A stretch of 46,143 nt of DNA from an uncultured Pirellula sp. Lineage in GTDB: Bacteria; Planctomycetota; Planctomycetia; Pirellulales; Pirellulaceae. The notes under the pieces were generated by a model that saw nothing but the letters and a program-made list of their open reading frames with translations, ran no database searches and had not been told where the DNA came from. Position 1 is the stretch's first letter. Each line of letters starts with the position of its first letter. The position numbers were made by a program, and so were the translations under genes. The DNA lies in the NCBI GenBank assembly GCA_903930765.1, contig CAIYZV010000410.1:1-46143 (forward strand). The letters are read 5' to 3'. Below, piece after piece: positions 24,946 through 33,025 of the stretch.

Positions 24946-26146
24946 AGTCTTGGACAATGGCCTCGAGGTGGTCGCCGAGATCAACCCAGACGCCTTCAGC
25001 ATGTCCATCGGATACTTCGTGAAGACCGGATCGCGCGATGAAACTCACGAGATCGCGGGAGTCAGCCATTTCCTCGAACATATGATGTTCAAAGGCACCG
25101 CGCGTCGAACGTCGGTCGATGTCAATCGAGAACTGGACGACCTCGGATCGCAATCCAACGCGTACACCAGCGAAGAGCAAACGGTGTACTACATGAGCGT
25201 TCTACCTGAAAATCAGTGCGCAGCCTTGGACCTGCTGACCGACATGATGAGACCATCCCTGCGCGATGAGGACTTCCAAACGGAGAAACAAGTCATCCTG
25301 GAGGAAATCGCGATGTACGACGACCAACCTCCGTACGGCGCGATGGAGCGGGCCATGGAAGCCTACTTCGGCTCCCACCCACTCGCCACGCGAGTTCTCG
25401 GGACGCGTGACACAGTGACCGCTCTGACCTCCGAAGCGATGCGAACCTACCACGAAGCCCGCTACGCTCCGAACAACCTTTGCCTCGTGGCAACAGGTGC
25501 CGTCGACTTTGATGCGCTCGTCAAGGAAACCGCAACTCGCACAAAATCGTGGAAAGCATCCAACATATCCCGCGAGTTAGGACCACCGAAAGTCCAATCG
25601 CAGACCATCGGGATGGTCCATCCTCCAGCAACCCAGCAGTACACGCTCGAGTTCTCGCCAGGGCCAGGCTACCTCGACCCCGATCGCTACGTGACGCGGG
25701 TCCTCGGTTCGATCCTCGGCGATGACACGGGCAGCCGCCTCTTCTGGGATTTGGTCGATACCGGCCTTGCCGATACCGCGGTGGCTTACACCCAGGAATT
25801 CCAAGACTGTGGAGTGTTCGGAATTTTTTTGGCCTGCGCACCTGACCAACAGACGGAGAACTGGGCACGCATCGAAGCGATCTTGGCATCGGCTCTCGAA
25901 TCACCTGTCACCGAACGAGAATTGGATCTCGCGAAAAACAAAATCTGCGCCGGAATGATCCTCGCCTCAGAACGCCCTAGCAATCGACTATTCTCCGTCG
26001 GAAACGCTTGGACGATCCGAAGAAAATACGAAGGCGTGCGCGATGCGGCAGAACACTACCGTCAAGTTTCCTTGGACCAAGTCCAACAGGCATTCCTAAA
26101 ATTGAAAGATCGTCAACGCGTTCTCGTAAGCGTCGGCCCGGAATAA
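24929..26146 (+). CDS. M16-family zinc peptidase, catalytic subunit
   Basis: 405 residues from the ATG at 24929, with GGAG 7 nt upstream; the frame extends to 24902 but without support. The inverted zinc motif HFLEH (47-51) and the distal Glu in 'QVILEEIAMYDD' (125/126) at the spacing expected for M16 are intact. The C-terminal domain is a second M16 fold. The start lies inside the 3' end of the inactive homologue, so translation is probably coupled. The substrate is unknown; bacterial M16B peptidases degrade peptides or process specific targets. No export signal is seen, so a cytosolic location is likely. Confidence 0.9.
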   Translation: MQFRTEVLDNGLEVVAEINPDAFSMSIGYFVKTGSRDETHEIAGVSHFLEHMMFKGTARRTSVDVNRELDDLGSQSNAYTSEEQTVYYMSVLPENQCAALDLLTDMMRPSLRDEDFQTEKQVILEEIAMYDDQPPYGAMERAMEAYFGSHPLATRVLGTRDTVTALTSEAMRTYHEARYAPNNLCLVATGAVDFDALVKETATRTKSWKASNISRELGPPKVQSQTIGMVHPPATQQYTLEFSPGPGYLDPDRYVTRVLGSILGDDTGSRLFWDLVDTGLADTAVAYTQEFQDCGVFGIFLACAPDQQTENWARIEAILASALESPVTERELDLAKNKICAGMILASERPSNRLFSVGNAWTIRRKYEGVRDAAEHYRQVSLDQVQQAFLKLKDRQRVLVSVGPE

Positions 26147-26194
26147 CCCACCGAACCAACCAGTGGCCTCCCAAAATCGGCTAGGACCCTTGCT

Positions 26195-27433
26195 ATGTTT
26201 TCTGTCGACAGTGTTCGCTCGCAGTTCCCATCCCTCGCACGATGCCAACACAGCAAACCCATCATCTACCTCGATGGACCCGCTGGCACCCAAGTCCCCC
26301 AGTCGGTCGCCGATCGCGTTTCCGAAGTCCTGATCCATCACTCGGCAAACCGCTCGGGGAAATTCATCACCAGCCACGAAGTCGATGCGATCATGGATGA
26401 AGCCCATCGGGCTGCGGCCGATTTGCTCGGCGCCGATGACCCTCGCTCGGTCGCCTTCGGGCCGAACATGACCACCATGACGCTTCAGTTCTCGCGCGCT
26501 CTCGCCAAGACATGGAAACCTGGAGACGAAGTCGTCGTGTCCCGTCTAGATCACGATGCAAATTTCACTCCCTGGATCCTCGCGGCCAAGGATGCAGGAG
26601 CCACAGTTCGCATGGTCGATATCGACCCTATCGATGCGACGCTTTGCATGAAGTCCCTCGCGGACCAACTGGGACCCAAAACACGACTGGTTGCCGTCAC
26701 CGCTGCTTCCAACGCGGTCGGCTCGCTGACCGATATCCCAACCATCGCAGGAATGGTACATGGTGTTGGTGCGGAGCTATTCGTCGATGCGGTTCACTTT
26801 GCTCCTCATCGCCGAATCGATGTTAACCGCTGGAACTGTGACTACATGGTCTGCTCCGCATACAAATTTTTCGGACCCCATATCGGGATCCTTTACGGTC
26901 GCCCCGAACGCATGCAGGAACTCAAACCCTACAAGCTACGCCCTTCGCCAGATTCCATTCCAGGCCGATGGATGACGGGTACTCAAAATCATGCCTGCAT
27001 CGCTGGGGTCACTGCCGCAATCGATTACCTCGCATCTCTCGCCGGACCAGGCACCTCACGCCGCGAGAAACTGGATCTAGCGTTCAACGATATCGTGACC
27101 GCAGAAACCCATTTGATCACGCACCTCATCGAAGGTCTTCAACGCATCGCTGGCGTCAAGTTATTCGGTATTACCGATGCAGATCGCTTGCACGAGCGAG
27201 CTCCAACCGTCGCGTTCCAAATTGCCGGTATCAGTTCAGCCGACGCAGCAGCAACCATGGGCGAACAAGGGATCTGCGGTTGGCATGGGAATTACTACGC
27301 ACTGCCCCTCACCGAAGCGCTCAAAACAGAGCCCGAAGGAATGGTACGACTCGGCTGCATGCACTACAACACCCAAGACGAAGTAGCTCGAACGCTGGAT
27401 GTGATCCAAACAATCGCCAGCGCGGTGGCATAG
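26195..27433 (+). CDS. Cysteine-desulfurase-like PLP enzyme (class V aminotransferase)
   Basis: A 412-residue PLP-dependent fold-type I enzyme. The PLP-binding lysine is Lys224 in 'VCSAYKFFGPH', with the supporting Asp in 'ELFVDAVHFAPH'. The opening 'IIYLDGPAGTQVPQSVADRV' and 'WMTGTQNHACIAGVTAAIDYL' are typical of the cysteine-desulfurase-like VC1184 subfamily, which differs from IscS/SufS. The catalytic loop Cys of IscS is not obvious, so the real reaction may not be sulfur transfer. It lies 48 bp downstream of the M16 pair and could be the last gene of that transcript. No iron-sulfur genes are nearby. Confidence 0.85.
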   Translation: MFSVDSVRSQFPSLARCQHSKPIIYLDGPAGTQVPQSVADRVSEVLIHHSANRSGKFITSHEVDAIMDEAHRAAADLLGADDPRSVAFGPNMTTMTLQFSRALAKTWKPGDEVVVSRLDHDANFTPWILAAKDAGATVRMVDIDPIDATLCMKSLADQLGPKTRLVAVTAASNAVGSLTDIPTIAGMVHGVGAELFVDAVHFAPHRRIDVNRWNCDYMVCSAYKFFGPHIGILYGRPERMQELKPYKLRPSPDSIPGRWMTGTQNHACIAGVTAAIDYLASLAGPGTSRREKLDLAFNDIVTAETHLITHLIEGLQRIAGVKLFGITDADRLHERAPTVAFQIAGISSADAAATMGEQGICGWHGNYYALPLTEALKTEPEGMVRLGCMHYNTQDEVARTLDVIQTIASAVA

Positions 27434-27497
27434 CCCGGCTACCTTTTGGATCAGGCTGAGCCTCGGCGATTTCCGCGGCAACACCCAACTCAATCGC

Positions 27498-28484
27498 TCA
27501 CTTCAACGGCATCCCCGGTTCCACTTTTCCGTTGGTCGTCAGAATCTGAAAGTGATGGACTCCGGCAGCCAACGGATGGTCACTGGTCCACACGATTTTC
27601 TTTTCCGGAGTGACTTCGACCATCGAGATCCCCGTGTTCGCAGCATGCGAACCGACGACAGTGTTGCCGTTTGCAAGCCGCTGCGAGCCACATGGATCCT
27701 TGAAAAGTCCTCCGACGTCGTCGTTGGTGACTTGCCAAACAAGCTCTCCGTTGGGATTGAATTCAACGGCCTTGTTCCCATGCGTCAACGAAACCAACGT
27801 GTTTCCATTGTCCAAACGGATCGCAGTGAACGGCCAATTCTCAGCCGGCCTGCCACCGATCGATGCGAGATCGGTTTTGATGGTCCGCAATACCTTGCCA
27901 TCTAGAGAGTATTCCTTGACAGAAAACGCGAGCAAGTGAGGAACCAAATAGTTCCCATTGCGCAGTTGTCGCGCCATCCGTGTTTGCATGTGCGCATTGT
28001 CGGTTTCCGGCTGCAGTGGAACCTCCAATTGGATCTTGGCGGCACTATCAACCTCGAGCAATCGCGGCTTGGCACCCAACTCCGTGATCAATGTATTCCC
28101 ATTATACAATCGTTGTGCGGTACCAATTTCACCGTTCACAGCAGACAGCTTGTACAGAAAAACCACCTTCTTCTCGCGAGTCACTTCCTCGACCCGATCG
28201 GAATATGCCAACAATACATTTCCGTTCGGGAGCACGAATCCATCCCGAGATCCACCCGAGTATTCCCACGTAGCAGTCCCGTCCTCTCCGATGATCGCAG
28301 TCTTTGCCCCTAAGACCAAGTACGAATGGCGAATCGCGTCCTGGGCTGAGCCAACCGATGGAATCCATGCAAGGATCGCCATCATCATTAAGCGCGAACC
28401 CAAAAGATATCGATTGCCTGATCGCGAAAGTGAAAAGATACACTCTTGAATCAAAGACCGGGAAGAACTCGTTGGAATCATCAT
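27498..28484 (-). CDS. Secreted beta-propeller protein with NGN repeats
   Basis: 328 residues from 28484; a shorter start at 28388 (MMM) is possible and would give a more typical signal peptide ending GSAQ. The mature protein has repeated blades marked by 'LPNGNVLLAY', 'LYNGNTLITE', 'LRNGNYLVPH', 'LDNGNTLVSL' and 'LANGNTVVGS', each followed by strands ending in 'W' or 'EV'. This is a PQQ/ASST-like beta-propeller; no catalytic site is recognised. It lies 38 bp downstream of the M81 peptidase gene on the same strand, so the two are probably co-transcribed. It may bind a substrate or cell-surface polymer outside the cytoplasm. Confidence 0.75.
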   Translation of the reverse strand: MMIPTSSSRSLIQECIFSLSRSGNRYLLGSRLMMMAILAWIPSVGSAQDAIRHSYLVLGAKTAIIGEDGTATWEYSGGSRDGFVLPNGNVLLAYSDRVEEVTREKKVVFLYKLSAVNGEIGTAQRLYNGNTLITELGAKPRLLEVDSAAKIQLEVPLQPETDNAHMQTRMARQLRNGNYLVPHLLAFSVKEYSLDGKVLRTIKTDLASIGGRPAENWPFTAIRLDNGNTLVSLTHGNKAVEFNPNGELVWQVTNDDVGGLFKDPCGSQRLANGNTVVGSHAANTGISMVEVTPEKKIVWTSDHPLAAGVHHFQILTTNGKVEPGMPLK

Positions 28485-28522
28485 GGATATGTAGGTTAGG
28501 TACGTGGGTACTGAGCTCGAGC

Positions 28523-30022
28523 TCAGTTGTTGTCGGATGGAAAAATTTCGAAAGGGAACAATGGTTTTCGACGGTAATGATAATCCATCTGATGCAGATC
28601 TGCACAGGTTGATCCGGGTGTATTAACCCGTATAAAACGATCGCAAACCTCGCGATAGGCTGCCAGCGGTGCGTGAACACCCTTAGCAACCAAAACGCGG
28701 AACGATTTTGGATCGAGCCCACACGACAACAACTGCTGCAGACTAAAGGGAACCATCCGTTTGCTGGTCAGCAATAGTGTCAGTGGGTGCTCGCACGCCC
28801 GCACAACGACGGTAGCTCCCTGGTCAAATTCCACGATCCCACCATGCCGTGGCTGAGACTCCGAAAATCGACCGGGATGGATCGAGACGATCTCGACTCG
28901 CAGCAGCAGCGGATCACCATGCAATTGATCGGTATGCCCACCAACCGACAGACCCACAGTCGTCCCGACACCGGCGTTAATCGCCTCAGAAACAGCCTGC
29001 GCATCCGCGATGCATACGAATGCAGGCCCCAAATTGCGTTCGCACAATGCTCTCGCCAGCACCGTCCCATCCGCTGCAGAACCGCCACCGACATTGTCTC
29101 CCATATCGAGCAGTCCAAAGCGCACCCCGTCTGTTGCCTCGACCAAATCCAACGATGCTTTCACGTCGATCAACTCTCCTTCCATCGCATGACGATTTCG
29201 CCAGAGTGTATTTGCAAGTTCATCCGCAAATTGTTGTGCCAGTTGCAGATCACCATTGGTGATCACTACCGTCGCCGCCCCCATTTCGTTCACATCCGCG
29301 TAAGGAAACCCGAGGAGTAGGCTATTGCTCAACACTTCAGGCAATTCTTTTTGCTGGTCCGCAACGGTATAAATCTCCCGCAGGTGAGGTTCGTCAGTAC
29401 TTTGTCTCTCGATGTTGATGACCAGCGGCGGGAACGCTGCAGCCATCGTCGGATTCGTTTTCCCCAACAAACATTCGATCAAGATCTCGGCCGCTTCTTC
29501 ACCGCGTGCACGCTGGTCCAAATGGGGGTTCGTTCGGTAGGCGATGATTGCCGTGCTTGCCTCGACCATAGCCGGTGAAAGGTTCGCGTGTGCATCGAGC
29601 GTAACCACCACCGGCAGCTTCGCCCCAACCATTGCTCGAATCTGCGTCAACCAGTACCCATCCGCATCGCGATACTTCTCCGAAACCGCAGCCCCATGGG
29701 CTGCCACGAGAAGCCCATCCAAAGGCATCGATAGCTGCAATGCACACAATGTTCTGTTTAGCAATTCATCAAAAGCTTCTTTGGAAATCGTTCCCGAAGG
29801 AGTTGCGCGAACGGCCAGGATCGGCACGATTTCAACTGGCACTCCCTCACTGGCCCGATCCAATCCCGCTAAGAAACCACCCAATTCATGATGGCTCCCG
29901 ACAAATCGTTCCAAGATGTCATCCCCGATGGCTACCGTGTCTTCCTCGAAATTGCGCCACGTTGTCGGCGACACGATGAAGGTATTCGATTCATGAAGGA
30001 AGGCTAGGATCCCGATTCGCAT
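28523..30022 (-). CDS. M81-family metallopeptidase (MlrC-like)
   Basis: 499 residues from the ATG at 30022; the frame runs 10 codons further to a TTG without support. The family opening RIGILAFLHESNTF gives His10/Glu11. AAHGA (107-111), LDAHAN with Asp143 and His145, and His167 in 'YRTNPHLD' have the D-x-H...H spacing of the MlrC metal site. A C-terminal 'GGHTDQLHG' block completes the DUF1485/MlrC pattern. MlrC is known for the last step of microcystin linear-peptide breakdown, but most members act on unknown amide substrates, and there is no reason to assume microcystin here. It is divergent from the RraA-type aldolase gene. Confidence 0.85.
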   Translation of the reverse strand: MRIGILAFLHESNTFIVSPTTWRNFEEDTVAIGDDILERFVGSHHELGGFLAGLDRASEGVPVEIVPILAVRATPSGTISKEAFDELLNRTLCALQLSMPLDGLLVAAHGAAVSEKYRDADGYWLTQIRAMVGAKLPVVVTLDAHANLSPAMVEASTAIIAYRTNPHLDQRARGEEAAEILIECLLGKTNPTMAAAFPPLVINIERQSTDEPHLREIYTVADQQKELPEVLSNSLLLGFPYADVNEMGAATVVITNGDLQLAQQFADELANTLWRNRHAMEGELIDVKASLDLVEATDGVRFGLLDMGDNVGGGSAADGTVLARALCERNLGPAFVCIADAQAVSEAINAGVGTTVGLSVGGHTDQLHGDPLLLRVEIVSIHPGRFSESQPRHGGIVEFDQGATVVVRACEHPLTLLLTSKRMVPFSLQQLLSCGLDPKSFRVLVAKGVHAPLAAYREVCDRFIRVNTPGSTCADLHQMDYHYRRKPLFPFEIFPSDNN

Positions 30023-30090
30023 GGTTGCTCGTTGGCGGGTTGAAGAGAACAACGTTCGATGACAACATCCAATTTACATGGCAGCAATTC

Positions 30091-30096
30091 TATAAT
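30091..30096 (+). promoter_or_regulatory. Candidate -10 box in the divergent M81/RraA region
   Basis: TATAAT within CTATAATAACGACGTCG, nearly the same phrase as at 4606-4622 (CTATAATAACGCTGTCG). It lies 194 bp upstream of the aldolase ATG. No clear -35 is visible, so the promoter reading is tentative. Confidence 0.3.
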
Positions 30097-30284
30097 AACG
30101 ACGTCGGGAATACCTCGGAGCCGAGAATCCCCACCACAACAAATCCAGTCGCCACAGCATTCGTGAGGTCCATCATTGCGGAAGCATGCTAAAATCCTGT
30201 GTCCGGGCTCGATAGGTTCCATGGCAATTCCCGATATGATCGCATAGATCGTGAACGGCAGGCATACGGAAAGCGATAGGATTT

Positions 30285-30947
30285 ATGAATCATGACCTGA
30301 ATGCGATTCGATCGCACTTGTATGCAGCGGTGATCTGCGATGCGCTGGACCAAATCGGACTGCACCATCAATCGCCGAGAGTCTCGCTCCCATTGCAAAC
30401 CCAAATGCCAGATTCCGGAGGGATTTTAGCTGGACGATGCAAAACCACGCTTTGGGCCGACATGGCCCATCTGGATCCTGAACCCTATGCACTGGAACTG
30501 AAAGCAGTCGATGAATGCAATCCCGACAATGTCTTTGTAGCAGCCGCGGGTGGGTCGATTCGATCGGGAATCTGGGGAGAACTCTTAACCACCGCGGCCA
30601 AAAACCGTGGCTGTGTCGGTGCGATCGTCGATGGTGCGATTCGGGATGTGGACAAAATCGCAGCGATGCATTTCCCTGTGTTTGCCAAAAGCCGATGCGT
30701 GTACGATAGCTTGAACCGACAGCGAGTTATCGATGTAGATGTCCCCGTTGAGATCGATGGTGTTCGGTTCGAACCAGGTGATCTCGTCGTCGCCGATGCG
30801 GATGGAGTGGTGGTAGTTCCCAAGCGTGTTGAAGACGACGTGTTGAAATTGGCATTTGCAAAAGTGCTCGGCGAGAATCAAGTCCGCGATGCCATCCGTG
30901 CCGGCATGACTTCGAGGGAAGCGTTTAAAACCTTTGGTATTCTTTAG
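30285..30947 (+). CDS. RraA-family aldolase-like protein
   Basis: A 220-residue protein of the RraA/HMG-CHA aldolase fold. The pyruvate and metal-binding signature is present: 'GGSIRSGIWGELLTTAAKNRG' (89-109) and DGAIRD (116-121) with Arg120 and Asp121, the residues that bind substrate and divalent metal in class II pyruvate aldolases. True RNase E inhibitors (RraA) are mainly proteobacterial and shorter, so an aldolase or decarboxylase role is more likely. It is 16 bp upstream of the Tat-exported protein gene and divergent from the M81 peptidase gene, suggesting one degradative locus. Confidence 0.82.
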   Translation: MNHDLNAIRSHLYAAVICDALDQIGLHHQSPRVSLPLQTQMPDSGGILAGRCKTTLWADMAHLDPEPYALELKAVDECNPDNVFVAAAGGSIRSGIWGELLTTAAKNRGCVGAIVDGAIRDVDKIAAMHFPVFAKSRCVYDSLNRQRVIDVDVPVEIDGVRFEPGDLVVADADGVVVVPKRVEDDVLKLAFAKVLGENQVRDAIRAGMTSREAFKTFGIL

Positions 30948-30963
30948 TTTTTAGGGACGACTC

Positions 30964-32283
30964 ATGCCTGAGCCATCAGCATCCAAGCTATCCAAGCCGC
31001 ACACCCTGATCACCCGCCGGGATTGGATCGGTTTAACGTCCGGCGCGATCGCGATGACTGCGATGCAAGCAGGATCCAACGTCTACGGCAATCACCCACT
31101 CACGCACACTCGCTTCGCCAGCGATGAATCGATCCCAAAGAAGAAAGTCGCCGCTGTGGTGACGGTCTATCGCAAAAACTCGCACGCGGATGTTCTCGTT
31201 GGCAAAATCCTCGAGGGATGGCAGCAGGATGGAGGTCCGGGCCCTGCTTTAGAATTGGTTTCGCTTTATGTCGACCAGTTTCCTGAAGAAGATCTTTCGG
31301 TAAAGCTCTCGCAAAAACATGGCTTCCGCATGTGCAAAACGATCCGAGAAGCGATCACGCTCGGGGGCAACGAGGTTGCCGTCGATGGCGTCCTGAGCAT
31401 CGGTGAGCATGGTGAATATCCATGGAACGAATTCGGCCAGCATCTTTATCCCCGCAAACGGTTTTTCGAAGAAATCACCGATACTTTTGCCAACTGCAAG
31501 CGTGTGGTTCCGGTGTTCAATGACAAGCACCCTGGCCCTGAGTGGAAGGATGCTCTGTGGATGTACCAACGCGCGAAAGAGCTACAAGTTCCCTGGATGG
31601 CTGGTTCCTCGTTACCAGTCAGTTTTCGCCGTCCCGATGCCAACCTCAAATTGAACGCAAAAGTAGAGGCCTGCGTCGGTATCGGTTACTCGGGGCTCGA
31701 TATTTACGGCATCCATACCCTCGAGTTTTTGCAATGCATCCTGGAACGTCGCGCTGGAGCAGAGTCCGGTGTTCGCTCCGTTCAATCGGTCCCGACATCT
31801 CAGATCGGTCGCTTGTTGACCGAAGGCATCATCGATGGAAACCTCATGGATCAAGGATTGGCCGTCACGAATACAGATCGCGCTGCCGTCCTCCAATCTC
31901 CGCCAGCAGACGGCGCGGTATTCTTGATCGAATACAAAGACGGATTGATGGTTCCGGTGCTCATGCTTCCCGGCCTCGCCCAAGGCATTGCAGTGGCAGT
32001 GAAACCGCAAGGAGAAGCTAGTTTCGCGACCCGTGTCGAGGAGCGTGAAAAACCGTACTACCCACACTTCGCCTACTTGCTCAAAGGCATTGAAGCGATG
32101 ATCCACACGGGCCGCCCCGCTTATCCCGTAGAACGGAACATGCTCACCGCCGGTACCCTTGATCGACTGCTCGTGTCCCTCCGAGAGGGGAGTCGCCAAA
32201 TTGAGACACCGGATTTAGAAATTGCGTACCAACCCACCGATTACTCATACGCCCCCCATCTGCAACTTGACGGACTGCGTTAG
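30964..32283 (+). CDS. Tat-exported protein of unknown function
   Basis: A 439-residue protein with a Tat signal: Arg-Arg at 18-19 in 'ITRRDWIGLTSGAIAMTAMQAG'. The mature part has an N-terminal Rossmann-like segment 'KKKVAAVVTVYRKNSHADVLVGKIL' (about 59-83), and 'IGEHGEYPWNEFGQHLYPRKRFFEEI' resembles NAD(P)-oxidoreductase-like folds without the glycine-rich loop. I do not recognise an enzyme family; the organisation 'VVPVFNDKHPGPEWKDALWMYQRAKEL' looks planctomycete-specific. It follows the RraA-type gene by 16 bp and is surely on the same transcript. It probably acts outside the cytoplasm, on a compound related to the M81 and aldolase substrates, but this is inference. Confidence 0.7.
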   Translation: MPEPSASKLSKPHTLITRRDWIGLTSGAIAMTAMQAGSNVYGNHPLTHTRFASDESIPKKKVAAVVTVYRKNSHADVLVGKILEGWQQDGGPGPALELVSLYVDQFPEEDLSVKLSQKHGFRMCKTIREAITLGGNEVAVDGVLSIGEHGEYPWNEFGQHLYPRKRFFEEITDTFANCKRVVPVFNDKHPGPEWKDALWMYQRAKELQVPWMAGSSLPVSFRRPDANLKLNAKVEACVGIGYSGLDIYGIHTLEFLQCILERRAGAESGVRSVQSVPTSQIGRLLTEGIIDGNLMDQGLAVTNTDRAAVLQSPPADGAVFLIEYKDGLMVPVLMLPGLAQGIAVAVKPQGEASFATRVEEREKPYYPHFAYLLKGIEAMIHTGRPAYPVERNMLTAGTLDRLLVSLREGSRQIETPDLEIAYQPTDYSYAPHLQLDGLR

Positions 32284-33025
32284 GCAAAAGCCTTAAAGAG
32301 ATGATCCTTACGGCAAACCGCCCTTCAACCAACTCGGCGAAGCACTCCCTAAGCAGGGAAAACAAGAGGGTCGCAAACGGCATCTGCACGAGCTCGTTCC
32401 CGATGCACAATGCGAAACGGTTATCCGCTCATCACTCTTGCGATCGCCTCCGACGCTTTGTTCTTGTCCGCATCTCAGGTGTAGGACATGTTCTCGAAGG
32501 TCGCCATGTGGACTGGATTCCAATAGAAACTATGTCATCCGCTTTCGAAGCTGTGCTTGGAGCTCGGTTGCTAACGTCTCTAGTTCGGTCCTGGATTTGG
32601 TTTTCAGCTCCTCGTCGGTCGCCTCCGCGAATGCATCGCACCGTTGATCGACGGGACGCAATGGTACCACAAACCATTGTTAGTTTGGGACGATCCGTTG
32701 CGGGTGGGCTGGCAGCGATTTGCTATCACTGCGGGCGTGCCCGGTATTTTGAACCACGAATAAACGCTAATGTTCGCTGATAAAGAACCCTAGTACGGTA
32801 GGGACTGTCGCCGGATTTTTCTGAGCTATGGTTTGTCTCTTCTCTCCGCGCCCCCGCGTCTCCGCGTGAGCCTTGGCTGTTTAGTTGGATAGGCGCACGG
32901 AAATGTTCAACGCGATCTTTAGAGTCGTGCAACGAGCAAAATCATCTAAGAGAAAACATTGGGAAGTCACCCATTCGCTTTATCTCGACCAGCCACTCGC
33001 TTACACGCGTAGCTCGACCGAGGGA
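32284..33025. other. 742-bp convergent intergenic region, degenerate sequence
   Basis: The flanking genes both end here, so no promoter is needed, yet the gap is long. The best plus-strand frame (32301-32780) has no family features and was not accepted. Near the right side are two phrases characteristic of dispersed repeats (32751-32788 and 32836-32880). The region is best read as decayed or inserted non-coding DNA. Confidence 0.55.
32751..32880. repeat. Possible remnant of a dispersed genomic repeat
   Basis: The phrase GAACCACGAATAAACGC (32751-32767) and, 70 bp later, CTCCGCGCCCCCGCGTCTCC (32844-32863) followed by GCGTGAG resemble wording commonly found in dispersed intergenic repeats of planctomycetes and some other phyla. 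On the minus strand the second phrase reads as a run of ACGCGGAG-like units. No transposase or terminal repeat is visible. Confidence 0.4.

Noticed and set aside
30764-30783. tRNA T-arm-like GGTTCGAACC
   Set aside because: It lies in frame inside the RraA-type gene (encoding V-R-F-E-P) with no cloverleaf around it.
32301-32780. 159-codon plus-strand frame in the convergent gap
   Set aside because: Low-complexity mixture rich in Arg/Ser/His, no ribosome binding site, no domain; treated as non-coding.
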